64,000 bases of DNA. Origin: Paractinoplanes lichenicola. GTDB lineage: Bacteria; Actinomycetota; Actinomycetes; Mycobacteriales; Micromonosporaceae. The first letter of the stretch is position 1. Every line of letters starts with the position of its first letter. Shown here piece after piece: positions 18,473 through 25,766 of this stretch. A program made the position numbers and the translations under genes. The stretch covers positions 682,001 to 746,000 of the forward strand of contig NZ_JAENHO010000005.1 in the NCBI RefSeq assembly GCF_016785085.1, written 5' to 3'. The notes beneath the pieces are model-generated. The model ran no database searches. It saw only the letters and a list, made by a program, of their open reading frames with translations, and was not told the DNA's origin.

Positions 18473-18913
18473 TCATGAAGGACGGCGGAGGGTCCACACT
18501 CGACCGGAGAGTTGGACGGCGACGGCGCCGCCGGTGGCGCGGAGGGCCGGGCCCCTGCGGGAGCTGGGCGCGTTCCGGCCGTTGTAGTGCCACGCGACCT
18601 CCCGTTCGGCCAGCTCGACGGCCGCCACGGCGGGCAGCGCGTCCCGCGCGGCCAGGTCGCGCGCCAGGTCCCAGCCGTCCCGCAGCGACCCCTGGCTCGG
18701 GCGGGTGGCCGCCCACTCGGCAAACGTGAGCTTCCACCGCGTCCCATGACCGGCCGCGAGCATCGGCCACTGGCGGGCCACCTCGCCGGCCCGCTTGCGC
18801 AGCAGCGCAACCCGGGCCGCCTCGAACCGGGCGCCGTCGATTCCGGCCGGGACGGCTCCGCCGGAGGTCAGCGCCGCGACGAGGGCGGCCTGCTGGTCGG
18901 CGAGGCCGCTCAT
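18473..18913 (-). CDS. Putative partner protein of the MNIO enzyme (SCO6045-like)
   Basis: The 146-residue protein starts LADQQAALVAALTSGG and contains RFEAARVALLRKRAGEVARQWPML and WDLARDLAARDALP. It resembles an actinobacterial family encoded next to DUF692 genes. Its first 30 residues recall the start of DUF2063/HvfC-type partner proteins, which deliver the peptide substrate to MNIO enzymes. Its start overlaps the MNIO stop by 4 nt, so the two are co-translated. The partner role is inferred from position and weak similarity. Confidence 0.65.
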   Translation of the reverse strand: MSGLADQQAALVAALTSGGAVPAGIDGARFEAARVALLRKRAGEVARQWPMLAAGHGTRWKLTFAEWAATRPSQGSLRDGWDLARDLAARDALPAVAAVELAEREVAWHYNGRNAPSSRRGPALRATGGAVAVQLSGRVWTLRRPS

Positions 18914-19737
18914 GTCACCGACGGATAGCCGGAGGCCCGGGCGATCGCGTCCAGCTCCGCCGTCAGCGCCGCGGCCGGGGGATAGTCGCCGTCGCGTTCC
19001 AGCATCAGGGCCGGCGGGCGCTGCCGGGCGCTCAGCTCGCCCACCAGGTCGAGCACCGGCTGCGGGACCGCGTCGGTGTGCGTGTCGTGATAGAGACCCT
19101 GATGCTCGGCGCCGCCGGCCACGTGCACGTAGGCGACCCGGTCGAGCGGCAGCTGGTCGAGCAGCTCGAGCGGGTCGGTGCCGCGGTTGCGCGCGTTGGC
19201 GTAGACGTTCGCGATGTCGAGCAGCAGCAGCGCCCCCGAACGGTCGAGGATCTCGCCGATGAACTGGGCCTCGGTCAGCTCCTCGTCGGGCCAGTCGAAC
19301 AGCGCGGCGATCGGCTCGAGGGCGATCGGCACCGGGATCTGCTCCCGGACCCGCCGCACGTTCGCCACCACGGCGTCGACAGCTTCCCTCGTACGGGGTA
19401 GGGGCAGCAGATGGCCGGCCTCGACGCCCCCGGCCCGCACGAACGCGATGTGCTCGCTGACCAGGGGAGCGTCGAGCCGCTCGGCCACGGCCGCGAAGTG
19501 CGTCACCCGCTCCGGGTCGACCGGCTCGGCGCCGCCCAGCGACAGGCGGACGCCGTGCGGGACGACCGTGACTCCCCGGTCGAGCAGGACCTGCAGGCCG
19601 GGCGGCAGCTCGCCGTGCGCGTGCACCGACTCGGCGACCACCTCGGCGAACCGCAGCCCCGGCAGGCCCTCGACGAAACCGGCGATCTCGGGCCGCCAGC
19701 CGATCCCCACGCCGTACGGGGGTGGCGTGTCAGCCAC
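18910..19737 (-). CDS. MNIO (DUF692) family multinuclear non-haem iron oxidase
   Basis: The 275-residue protein has a TIM-barrel DUF692 sequence. Candidate iron ligands are H61 (VPHGVRLS), E95-H96 (VSEHIAF), E141 (ALEPIAAL), D174 and N177 (LLLDIANVYANARN), H205 (YVHVAGG), D218/H220 (HDTHTD) and E247 (LERDGDYP). Known members (MbnB, TglH, bufferin enzymes) oxidatively modify cysteines in peptides with a partner protein. The GTG at 19737 overlaps the last 8 nt of the TIGR04222 gene; longer in-frame starts would run antisense through its tail. It is flanked by a Cys-tailed membrane protein and a candidate partner. Confidence 0.88.
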   Translation of the reverse strand: MADTPPPYGVGIGWRPEIAGFVEGLPGLRFAEVVAESVHAHGELPPGLQVLLDRGVTVVPHGVRLSLGGAEPVDPERVTHFAAVAERLDAPLVSEHIAFVRAGGVEAGHLLPLPRTREAVDAVVANVRRVREQIPVPIALEPIAALFDWPDEELTEAQFIGEILDRSGALLLLDIANVYANARNRGTDPLELLDQLPLDRVAYVHVAGGAEHQGLYHDTHTDAVPQPVLDLVGELSARQRPPALMLERDGDYPPAAALTAELDAIARASGYPSVT

Positions 19738-20632
19738 CGCAACCGCCGCCCCCGCCGCAGCTGCTGCCGCCGCCGCACGAGGAGGAGCTGGAGCACGAAC
19801 TGCCGCTGCCGGCGTCGCCCCCGCTGCTGCCCCCGGTCGCGCCGCCCGTCGCCGCGATCCGCTGCACCTCGGCCTCGGCCGCGAACGCCGGGTCCATCGT
19901 GTAGAGGGCCGCGCCGCCGTAGAGGGCGACACCCATCGCCGCGCCCGTCGCGCCGTACGTGGCGTACGAGGGGCTGTTGCTCGGCGCCAGGTAGTTGTGC
20001 TTGTAACGGAAGTCGCGCATGGACCGGTTGGCCACGTCGGTCGCCCAGCGGCGCGAGCGCAGCAGCGTGAGCGTGAGGACGAACGCGCCGATCGTCGCGA
20101 AGACCATGAACAGGACCGGCTTGTCGTTGTTCGCGCCGGCGATCACCCGGGCGACGCCGACCACGATCAGGGCCAGGCCGCCGATGATCCAGAGCCGGGC
20201 CTCGCGCATCTGGCCCGCGCTGACCGCCAGCCCGTTGCGCTCGAGGCCGTCGCGCAGCTGCTCCAGCGCCGACGCGACCCACTGGTCGCCCTGCAGGTCA
20301 CGGGTGCGGACCCCGCGGGCGGCGGCGTTGTAGATCGCGCTGTCGAGCGGGGTGACCCCGGCCGGCAGCGGCCCGGACTGCACGAGCGTGCGCCCGGAGC
20401 CGGTGCCGATCGCGCCGGCCGCCCGCAGGCCGCCCAGCGCGGAGTAGACGGCGAGGCGGTCGCCCCCGTTGAGATAGGCCACCTGCTGCGGGCCCAGGTT
20501 GTCGACCGTGGCCCCGCGAGTGCCCCGGAACAGCGCCTTGCGGTGGACCGCGGCCAGGATCGCGATCGCCAGGCCGGCGGTGATGAAGTAAGTGAGAAAG
20601 GTCGGGCCGGAGATTCCCCAGGTGTCGTTCAC
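19730..20632 (-). CDS. TIGR04222 membrane protein with CX5CX5CX5C tail (candidate MNIO substrate)
   Basis: The 300-residue protein has a membrane segment near the N-terminus (about 11-31), a soluble region, two more (about 168-187 and 194-213) and a possible fourth (about 238-258). It ends in a low-complexity Gly/Ser/Cys tail. The only four cysteines are C280, C286, C292 and C298, spaced exactly six residues apart in runs of Ser or Gly. The N-terminal domain matches TIGR04222, a family noted for such tails next to DUF692 genes. The GTG start has a strong GGGAGGTCC site. I infer that the tail is modified by the overlapping MNIO enzyme. Confidence 0.85.
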   Translation of the reverse strand: MNDTWGISGPTFLTYFITAGLAIAILAAVHRKALFRGTRGATVDNLGPQQVAYLNGGDRLAVYSALGGLRAAGAIGTGSGRTLVQSGPLPAGVTPLDSAIYNAAARGVRTRDLQGDQWVASALEQLRDGLERNGLAVSAGQMREARLWIIGGLALIVVGVARVIAGANNDKPVLFMVFATIGAFVLTLTLLRSRRWATDVANRSMRDFRYKHNYLAPSNSPSYATYGATGAAMGVALYGGAALYTMDPAFAAEAEVQRIAATGGATGGSSGGDAGSGSSCSSSSSCGGGSSCGGGGGCGG

Positions 20633-20699
20633 GGGCTGGACCTCCCTGCAGATGTGGCGTCTATGAGCCTCATTGTGCAGACCGGCGCAACGGTTGTGA

Positions 20700-21278
20700 T
20701 CAGGCCCTTCGGACGGCTTCCTCGACCAGATCGAGGACCCGGCTCAGCTCGCCCGGCGGGCGGCCCGTGGCCAGGTGCAGCACCAGGCCGTCGTACGCCA
20801 GCTCGAGGAACTGGGTGAGCACCTCGACCGGCACGTCGTCGCGCAGCACACCGGCCTCACGCTGGCGCTGGAGCCGCTCGCGGGTGGCGTCGGCGATGGC
20901 CGCGGCGCGCTCGGTCCACCGCTTGGCGAACGCCGGGTCGGTGCGCAGCCGCCGCGACACCTCGAGCTGGGTGCCGAGCCAGCCGGCCGTGTCGCCCTCG
21001 CTGCCGCCGGCCCGGGCCAGCAGGTCGCGCATGACCTGGACGAGACCGTTGCGGGCGACCGTCTCGACCATCGCGGCCGCGTCGTCCTCGGCCACGGCCA
21101 GGAACAGCGACTCCTTGTCACGGAAATGGTGGAAAATCGCACCGCGGGACAGCCCGGTTGCGTCCTCCAGCCGCCGCACTGTCGCACCCTCGTAGCCGAA
21201 CCGCGCGAAACAGTCGCGCGCCGCCGCGAGAATCTCGTGGCGGCGGGCGTCCAGCTGGTCCTGACTTACTCGGGGCAC
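20700..21278 (-). CDS. acnR: AcnR, TetR-family aconitase repressor
   Basis: The 192-residue protein has the TetR helix-turn-helix (HEILAAARDCFARFGYEGAT, VRRLEDATGLSRGAIFHHF). The following RDKESLFLAVAEDDAAAMVE, LVQVMRDLL and FLELAYDGLVLHLATG closely resemble Corynebacterium AcnR, which represses acn in response to citrate. The start chosen is the GTG at 21278 (MPRVSQDQLDARR); a longer frame to 21335 would cross the putative operator. In this genome acnA is about 8 kb away but shares a 16-bp upstream motif with acnR. Confidence 0.85.
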   Translation of the reverse strand: MPRVSQDQLDARRHEILAAARDCFARFGYEGATVRRLEDATGLSRGAIFHHFRDKESLFLAVAEDDAAAMVETVARNGLVQVMRDLLARAGGSEGDTAGWLGTQLEVSRRLRTDPAFAKRWTERAAAIADATRERLQRQREAGVLRDDVPVEVLTQFLELAYDGLVLHLATGRPPGELSRVLDLVEEAVRRA

Positions 21279-21315
21279 GCACTGGATCGTGTCACGTGCC
21301 CCTTTCGCATGCAAT

Positions 21316-21331
21316 CCGTACGTACGTCTTG
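21316..21331 (-). promoter_or_regulatory. Candidate AcnR operator upstream of acnR
   Basis: CCGTACGTACGTCTTG lies 37 nt before the acnR start and contains the palindromic core ACGTACGT. The same sequence with one change occurs upstream of acnA (29527-29542), in the same orientation relative to the gene. This fits autoregulation by a TetR-type repressor. Confidence 0.5.
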
Positions 21332-21475
21332 GCAAGTTCGGGGCAGCGCGGGGGAGCGCGGCACGCTAGTGAGCAGCAGCGACCGGACGGATGGCGCGAA
21401 TTCCCCCAACCCGGCCGTAAGTTGTTTACAACACTGGACTACTCGTTGCCCCTTCCGCTCACGTAAAGTGCCCGG

Positions 21476-22126
21476 GTGCCCCTCGTCCTGATAGCTCTAG
21501 ACGACACCCTGCTCGACCGCAGCGGTGCGTTCAGGCTGTGGGCGAAGGGTTTTCTCGATGAGATCGGGGCGCCACCGGAAGATCTCGACTGGTTACTCTC
21601 GGTCGATGCCGACGGCCTGACCTCCCGCTGGGACCTGGCCGACCTGATCCGCGACCGCTATCAGCTCACCGTCCCGTCGATCGACCTCGTCGACGAGCTG
21701 CACGCGGGGCCGCCCGCGTTCGAGAAGCTCGACCCCATGGTGGGCTGCGCGCTGCAGATCGCCGGCGACGCCGGGCTCGTCCCCGTAGTGGTGACGAACG
21801 GCAAGGCCGAGATCCAGGACAGCCGCATCCGGCGTACGGGGCTGGATCGGTATGTCGCCGACTGGGTGATCTCGGAACGGGCCGGGGTGAGCAAGCCCAA
21901 CCCGCGGATCTTCGCGCTGGCCGCCCAGCGGGTGCGGATGCGGCTCGGCGGCGCGTGGGTGGTGGGCGACAGCCCCGAGGCCGACATCGGCGGGGCCGCG
22001 GCGATGGGGCTGCCCAGCGTTTGGCTGCACCGGGGCCGCGAATGGGTCGACAACCGGTTCGCCCCGACCCAGGTCGTGGGCAATGTGATCCAGGGGATCT
22101 CGGCCATCATGGCCGCCGCTAAATAA
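21476..22126 (+). CDS. HAD-superfamily hydrolase-like protein lacking the nucleophile Asp
   Basis: The 216-residue protein has HAD motifs II (VTNG), III (GVSKPNPRIF) and IV (VVGDSPEADIGGA) in the right order. Motif I reads VLIALDDTLLD: the nucleophilic Asp of DxDx(T/V) is Ala at residue 7, while the second Asp (D9) remains. Phosphatase chemistry through a phospho-aspartate should therefore be lost. The frame is otherwise intact, so it may be a binding or regulatory protein. The start is GTG at 21476. Confidence 0.85.
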   Translation: MPLVLIALDDTLLDRSGAFRLWAKGFLDEIGAPPEDLDWLLSVDADGLTSRWDLADLIRDRYQLTVPSIDLVDELHAGPPAFEKLDPMVGCALQIAGDAGLVPVVVTNGKAEIQDSRIRRTGLDRYVADWVISERAGVSKPNPRIFALAAQRVRMRLGGAWVVGDSPEADIGGAAAMGLPSVWLHRGREWVDNRFAPTQVVGNVIQGISAIMAAAK

Positions 22127-22265
22127 TCGGTTGCGCTGCCCGGCGCCGTTCGGGAGAGTGTTCGCGTGCCCGCAATGGGCTCCGAGAGAAGAGGGGGTGT
22201 GGACCGATGGCTGTCTTTGCGATGCCCGCTGTCCTTCTTCTTCCTCTCTCCAAGGAGACCCTCCA

Positions 22266-23183
22266 GTGCGCGAGCACGACTCTTTCGGCCCGTCCACCAT
22301 GCGCCGCGGCCGCCGCAAGTTCGATGACGACGACTCCGACTTTCTGAAGCGCGGACGGCCCGAGCCGCAGCTGAAGGAAGACCCCGACCTGCCCGAAGTC
22401 GGCGACCGCTGGTCGACGTGGGACGGCTCTCTCAAGGGCCCCGAGCCCCGCCCCGACTGGGTCCGCACCGAATACGGCGCGGTCGACACCGAGCTCGGCA
22501 TGCTCAAGACCGGCAAGGAAGCCGACGTCTATCTGGTGCGCCGGGCCGTTCCCGACACCGACAAGGTCAGCATGCTGGCCGCCAAGCGCTACCGCGACGG
22601 CGACCACCGGCTGTTCCACCGCGACGCCGGCTATCTCGAGGGGCGCCGGGTCCGCCGCTCGCGCGAGATGCGGGCCATGACCAATCGCACCTCGTTCGGC
22701 AAGGAGATGATCGCCGGCCAGTGGTCGATGGCCGAGTTCGGCGCGCTCAGCCACCTCTGGCAGGTGGGCCAGGAGAGCGGCCTGGTGCGCGTGCCCTACC
22801 CGGTGCAGCTGATCGGCACCGAGCTGATGCTGGAATTCATCGGCGACTGGGAGACCGGCGAGGCGGCGCCCCGGCTCGCGCAGGTGCGGGCCGACCGCGA
22901 CGAGCTGGCCGGCCTGTGGGGACAGATGACCGACGCGCTGTCGGTGCTGGCCCGCGCGCAGGTGGCGCACGGCGACCTCTCGCCGTACAACATCCTGGTG
23001 CACGAGGGGCGGCTGGTGCTGATCGACCTGCCGCAGATCGTGGACGTGGTGGCCAACCCGCAAGGGGCCGACTTCATCGCCCGCGACGTGCGCAACGTCG
23101 GGGCGTGGTTCACCCAGCGCGGCCTTCAGGTCGACACGGACGAGCTGCTGGAAAGGCTGCTCTACGAAGCCGGCCTGAGATGA
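22266..23183 (+). CDS. RIO-family serine protein kinase
   Basis: The 305-residue protein has a basic, acidic-patched N-terminus (RRGRRKFDDDDSDFLKRG) and a RIO1-like kinase domain from about residue 75. The flexible ATP loop is TGKEADVYLV, the catalytic loop HGDLSPYNILV has the phosphate-handling Asp and Asn, and the metal site is IDLPQIVD in place of DFG. The GTG at 22266 follows AAGGAGA 7 nt away, so I rejected the longer frame from 22131. Targets are unknown. The 3' end is duplicated in tandem past the stop. Confidence 0.88.
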   Translation: MREHDSFGPSTMRRGRRKFDDDDSDFLKRGRPEPQLKEDPDLPEVGDRWSTWDGSLKGPEPRPDWVRTEYGAVDTELGMLKTGKEADVYLVRRAVPDTDKVSMLAAKRYRDGDHRLFHRDAGYLEGRRVRRSREMRAMTNRTSFGKEMIAGQWSMAEFGALSHLWQVGQESGLVRVPYPVQLIGTELMLEFIGDWETGEAAPRLAQVRADRDELAGLWGQMTDALSVLARAQVAHGDLSPYNILVHEGRLVLIDLPQIVDVVANPQGADFIARDVRNVGAWFTQRGLQVDTDELLERLLYEAGLR

Positions 23184-23229
23184 CCGCTCAACGAAGCCGG
23201 CTTGAGATGACCCGCCGTACGAAGCCCGG
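23164..23229 (+). repeat. Stop-spanning tandem repeat at the RIO gene 3' end
   Basis: Copies begin at 23164, 23191 and (partial) 23219, each opening ACGAAGCC. The first two agree over about 22 nt, including the TGA stop. The period is 27-28 bp. It looks like duplication of the last codons and stop into the intergenic space. Confidence 0.65.
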
Positions 23230-23259
23230 ACCGCGGCCGCCGAAGACCCGGCGGCCGCG
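23230..23259. terminator. Bidirectional GC-rich hairpin between RIO and DUF2630 genes
   Basis: CCGCGGCCGCCG (23230-23241) pairs perfectly with CGGCGGCCGCGG (23248-23259) around a 6-nt loop. It sits between two convergent genes, as expected for a shared terminator of the actinobacterial type that lacks a T tract. Confidence 0.65.
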
Positions 23260-23271
23260 GCCGGGGCCGCG

Positions 23272-23517
23272 TCACTGCAGGTAGCCCTCGACCTCGCCGA
23301 CGCTGTGCGCCTGCTCGGCGTTGGGGTCGTTGCCCACCTCACGGGCGGCGCGCCGACGACGGAGCAGGTCCCAGCACTGGTCCAGGGCCTCCTCCAGATC
23401 CTTGAGCCGGGCGTGCTCCTCGTCCGAGGAGATCTCGCCCTTGCCCAGCTGCGTGCGCAGCTTGTGCTCCTCATCGACCAGGCCGTGGATCCGGCTCAGC
23501 ACAGTCTTGTCATCCAT
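23272..23517 (-). CDS. DUF2630 family protein
   Basis: The 81-residue highly charged helical protein begins MDDKTVLSRIHGLVDEEHKLR and contains LKDLEEALDQCWDLLRRRRAARE. This is the compact signature of the actinobacterial DUF2630 family. It is likely cytoplasmic and forms helical hairpins. No function is established. It is bracketed by two stop-spanning tandem repeats. Confidence 0.85.
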   Translation of the reverse strand: MDDKTVLSRIHGLVDEEHKLRTQLGKGEISSDEEHARLKDLEEALDQCWDLLRRRRAAREVGNDPNAEQAHSVGEVEGYLQ

Positions 23518-23555
23518 GCGCGAAGCCTATTCGCAAGTGCTGCCGCCTGTTAGGT

Positions 23556-23656
23556 CAGCATGGTCACCACCGCTTTTGCCTCAGCATGATCACCACTGTT
23601 TTGTCTCGGCGTGATCATCGCCGCTTCAGCCCAGCATGATCACCACTGCGGTCGCC
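23556..23656 (-). repeat. Four-copy 25-bp tandem repeat across the EamA gene stop
   Basis: Units start at 23556, 23582, 23607 and 23632 (periods 26, 25, 25). On the minus strand each reads approximately GTGGTGATCATGCTG followed by a variable part. The first unit encodes the last residues (VVIMLG) and stop of the EamA transporter; the other three lie downstream as decayed copies. Confidence 0.75.
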
Positions 23657-24456
23657 GCCAGCAGAGTGGCGGCGGCCCGGCGCGGGCCCAACGGCTCGCG
23701 CAGCACGAGGACGGCGATCAGGCCCGCCCACAGCAGGCTCGAGCTGCGCACGGCGGCGACGAGCGAGAGCGGGGCGTGCAGCGTGGCGAACAGCCCGAGC
23801 AGGTACGACGCCGGGATCAGCACCGCGAGCAGGGCGATCGCCCTCGGGTGGCGGCGGAACTGGGTCATGCCCTCGGGCAGCCGCCGGCGCAGCAGGACAG
23901 TGAGCAGCACCAACTGCAGCAGCGACCCGAACCCGTAGAAGAACAACGGGTCGGCGCCCAGCTCGACCACGGCGTACCCGTCGAACGTGGTGTACGCGGC
24001 GATAGTCACGGCAATCGCGGCCGACCACAACACCGCCCCGCCCGATTCGGGCCGCTCGCCCAGCAGCAGCGCCACGGCCGCGGCGAGCAACAGAACCGCG
24101 ATCCACTGCGGCGCCCCCAGCCACTGACCCAGCGCGGCCGCCCCCGCGAACGCCACCAGCACTGGCGCCAGCCCCCGGGACAGCGGGTAGACCTGCCCGA
24201 CGTCGAACCGCTTGTAGGCGCGTTGCAGGCAGACCGCGTACGCCGTGTGCAACAGCGTGCTGATCGGGGTGAGCAGCATGAGCCGCCCCGCCGCCGCCCC
24301 GGCATGCGCGATGGCCAGCGGCGCCACCAGCACGAACGCGACCAGGCTGGAGGCCCAGAGCGCGGGCAGGCCGTCCATGGCGGTGCGTTTGGCCGTCGTG
24401 TTCCACCCCGCGTGCGCGATCGCCGACCCCAGGGCAAGAGCCACACCCAAAACCAT
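23626..24456 (-). CDS. EamA/DMT-family transporter
   Basis: The 276-residue protein has about ten hydrophobic segments in two EamA repeats, starting VLGVALALGSAIAHAGWNTTAKR. VRSSSLLWAGLIAVLVLREPLGPRR near the C-terminus is typical of drug/metabolite exporters. The ATG at 24456 follows GGGGGAACG. A divergent TetR gene lies 51 nt away with twin operators between, so it is very likely controlled by that regulator. The exported compound is not predictable. Confidence 0.85.
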   Translation of the reverse strand: MVLGVALALGSAIAHAGWNTTAKRTAMDGLPALWASSLVAFVLVAPLAIAHAGAAAGRLMLLTPISTLLHTAYAVCLQRAYKRFDVGQVYPLSRGLAPVLVAFAGAAALGQWLGAPQWIAVLLLAAAVALLLGERPESGGAVLWSAAIAVTIAAYTTFDGYAVVELGADPLFFYGFGSLLQLVLLTVLLRRRLPEGMTQFRRHPRAIALLAVLIPASYLLGLFATLHAPLSLVAAVRSSSLLWAGLIAVLVLREPLGPRRAAATLLAATAVVIMLG

Positions 24457-24471
24457 CGTTCCCCCGTACGC

Positions 24472-24504
24472 GTAGACAGTGTCTATCTGGTAGACACTGT
24501 CTAC
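24472..24504. promoter_or_regulatory. Twin palindromic operator between EamA and TetR genes
   Basis: TAGACAGTGTCTA (24473-24485) and TAGACACTGTCTA (24491-24503) are each 13-bp palindromes with one central base and are reverse complements of each other. Their centres are 18 bp apart. The pair fills the divergent intergenic region next to the TetR start, a typical arrangement for two repressor dimers. Confidence 0.75.
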
Positions 24505-24507
24505 GTG

Positions 24508-25257
24508 ATGGCGGGTGAGGATGTAAAGGCCGCTCTCGTGCGGCACGGCGCGCTGCTGCTCGACGAACAGGGGCTGGCCGGCTTCACGGGCCGCGAAGTC
24601 GCTCGCCGTGCCGGCGTGTCGCACGGGGCGCCGCGGCGCTACTTCCCGACGCTGGCCGCGCTGCTGTCGGCCGTGGCCGCCACGGGGTTCGCCGACCTGC
24701 GCTCCCGGATGGAGGCCGCGACGGGTGGCACGCCTAGCGGCAGTTCCGGCGGTTCCGGCAAGGAAGTGAGTACTCACATCGGCCCTGAGCGTGATGTGAG
24801 TGCTTACTTACCAACGCAAGGCAAGGCGGTCGGCGGCTCGGTCAGTGATGAGAGTGCTCACTTACCGGGGGGAGGTGTGGCAGGCGGCGGGCCGGCTGGC
24901 GATGTGAGTGCTCACTTACCCGGGCGGCGGGCGGCGGCAGCGAGGCTGGCGGAGCTGGCGCGGGCGTATGTGGAGTTCGCGCGGGAGCGGCCGGCCATGT
25001 TCGAGCTGATGTTCCGCCACGACCTGCTGGAGGGCTCGGGGGAGCACCTCCGCGAGCACAGCACCCCGATTTTTGAGGCCGCGTCCGATTTGGTGGCACG
25101 CACCGGCGTACGGGAACCGCAGTTGGCAGCTGTCGACCTTTGGGCCGGGGTCCATGGCCTGGCCGTGCTGGCAAGCCGTCGCGCCCTCGGTTTGATCACC
25201 GGGGAGTCGATCGCCGGCCTGCTGGAACGTCAGCTCCGCGCCCACCTGAAGTTCTAG
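24508..25257 (+). CDS. TetR-family regulator with repeat-bearing linker
   Basis: The 249-residue protein has an N-terminal TetR DNA-binding domain (VKAALVRHGALLLDEQGLAG, then REVARRAGVSHGAPRRYFPT). Its C-terminal ligand domain has AYVEFARERPAMFELMFRHDLL and DLWAGVHGLAVLASRRALG. Between them, residues about 80-140 form a Gly-rich linker with four related units (EVSTHI, DVSAYLP, ESAHLPG, DVSAHLPG) encoded by a palindromic DNA repeat. TetR proteins are usually near 200 residues, so the linker is extra. A GTG at 24505 is an alternative start. It probably represses the divergent EamA gene. Confidence 0.85.
   Translation: MAGEDVKAALVRHGALLLDEQGLAGFTGREVARRAGVSHGAPRRYFPTLAALLSAVAATGFADLRSRMEAATGGTPSGSSGGSGKEVSTHIGPERDVSAYLPTQGKAVGGSVSDESAHLPGGGVAGGGPAGDVSAHLPGRRAAAARLAELARAYVEFARERPAMFELMFRHDLLEGSGEHLREHSTPIFEAASDLVARTGVREPQLAAVDLWAGVHGLAVLASRRALGLITGESIAGLLERQLRAHLKF
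24763..24920 (+). repeat. Four palindromic 20-bp repeats inside the TetR gene
   Basis: The consensus GATGTGAGTGCTCACTTACC occurs at 24793, 24847 and 24901 (exactly 54 bp apart), with a fourth, variant copy from 24763 whose core GTGAGTACTCAC is a perfect 12-bp palindrome. All are in frame and add DVSAHLP-like units. The DNA between copies is GC-rich and not conserved. Confidence 0.85.
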
Positions 25258-25355
25258 AGCTCTCGCCGCAAAAGCACTAGATCGGTCAGCGGTGCTCCGG
25301 CAATCTGGCCCTGACCGTCGGCGGCGAACGGCCTCGCCCCGGTGACCGGGTCTCC

Positions 25356-25766
25356 TCAGTCCTGGCCGGGGCTGGCCACCGGTAGTCCGACGGCCTTGGC
25401 GCAATCGAGCAGCCGCCGGTCATACGTCACAAAGGCGGTGAGCGGCGCGCCGGCCTCGTTGGTGACAACCTGAGCGGTCGCGAGGTGGATGGCGTCGAGA
25501 CTCCGCAGCATCGGCTCGGAAAAGGTCGCTGCGGTCGCGCGAACCGTGCTGTCGATCTCGAGCCGGTAAACGCGGCCGACGGCAGCCGGCACGCCGATCA
25601 GGGATTGCGGCGCCGATCGGCGGACGGCCCGTGGCACCTCCACCTCGATCAGCGCGGAAGAGATCAGGGGTACGTCCTCGTGGGCGTTGAGCCAGGCGAC
25701 CAGGTCGGCGCTGTGGGCCTCCTGCCGAACCAGTTTGACGACGGCGGCGGAATCCAGATAGATCAC
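25356..25766 (-). CDS. VapC-type PIN-domain toxin
   Basis: The 136-residue protein begins MIYLDSAAVVKLV, with the first catalytic Asp, and carries acidic residues at SALIEVEV, RSLDAIHLATA and FVTYDRRLLDCA. Together these make the PIN-domain RNase site. It follows the antitoxin gene with a 4-nt overlap. VapC toxins cut specific RNAs, often initiator or other tRNAs; the target here is unknown. Confidence 0.9.
   Translation of the reverse strand: MIYLDSAAVVKLVRQEAHSADLVAWLNAHEDVPLISSALIEVEVPRAVRRSAPQSLIGVPAAVGRVYRLEIDSTVRATAATFSEPMLRSLDAIHLATAQVVTNEAGAPLTAFVTYDRRLLDCAKAVGLPVASPGQD

Noticed and set aside
22207..22350. A plus-strand frame (MAVFAMPAVLLLPLSKE...) overlapping the start of the RIO kinase gene
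   Set aside because: No ribosome site and no family; it runs out of frame into the kinase coding region.
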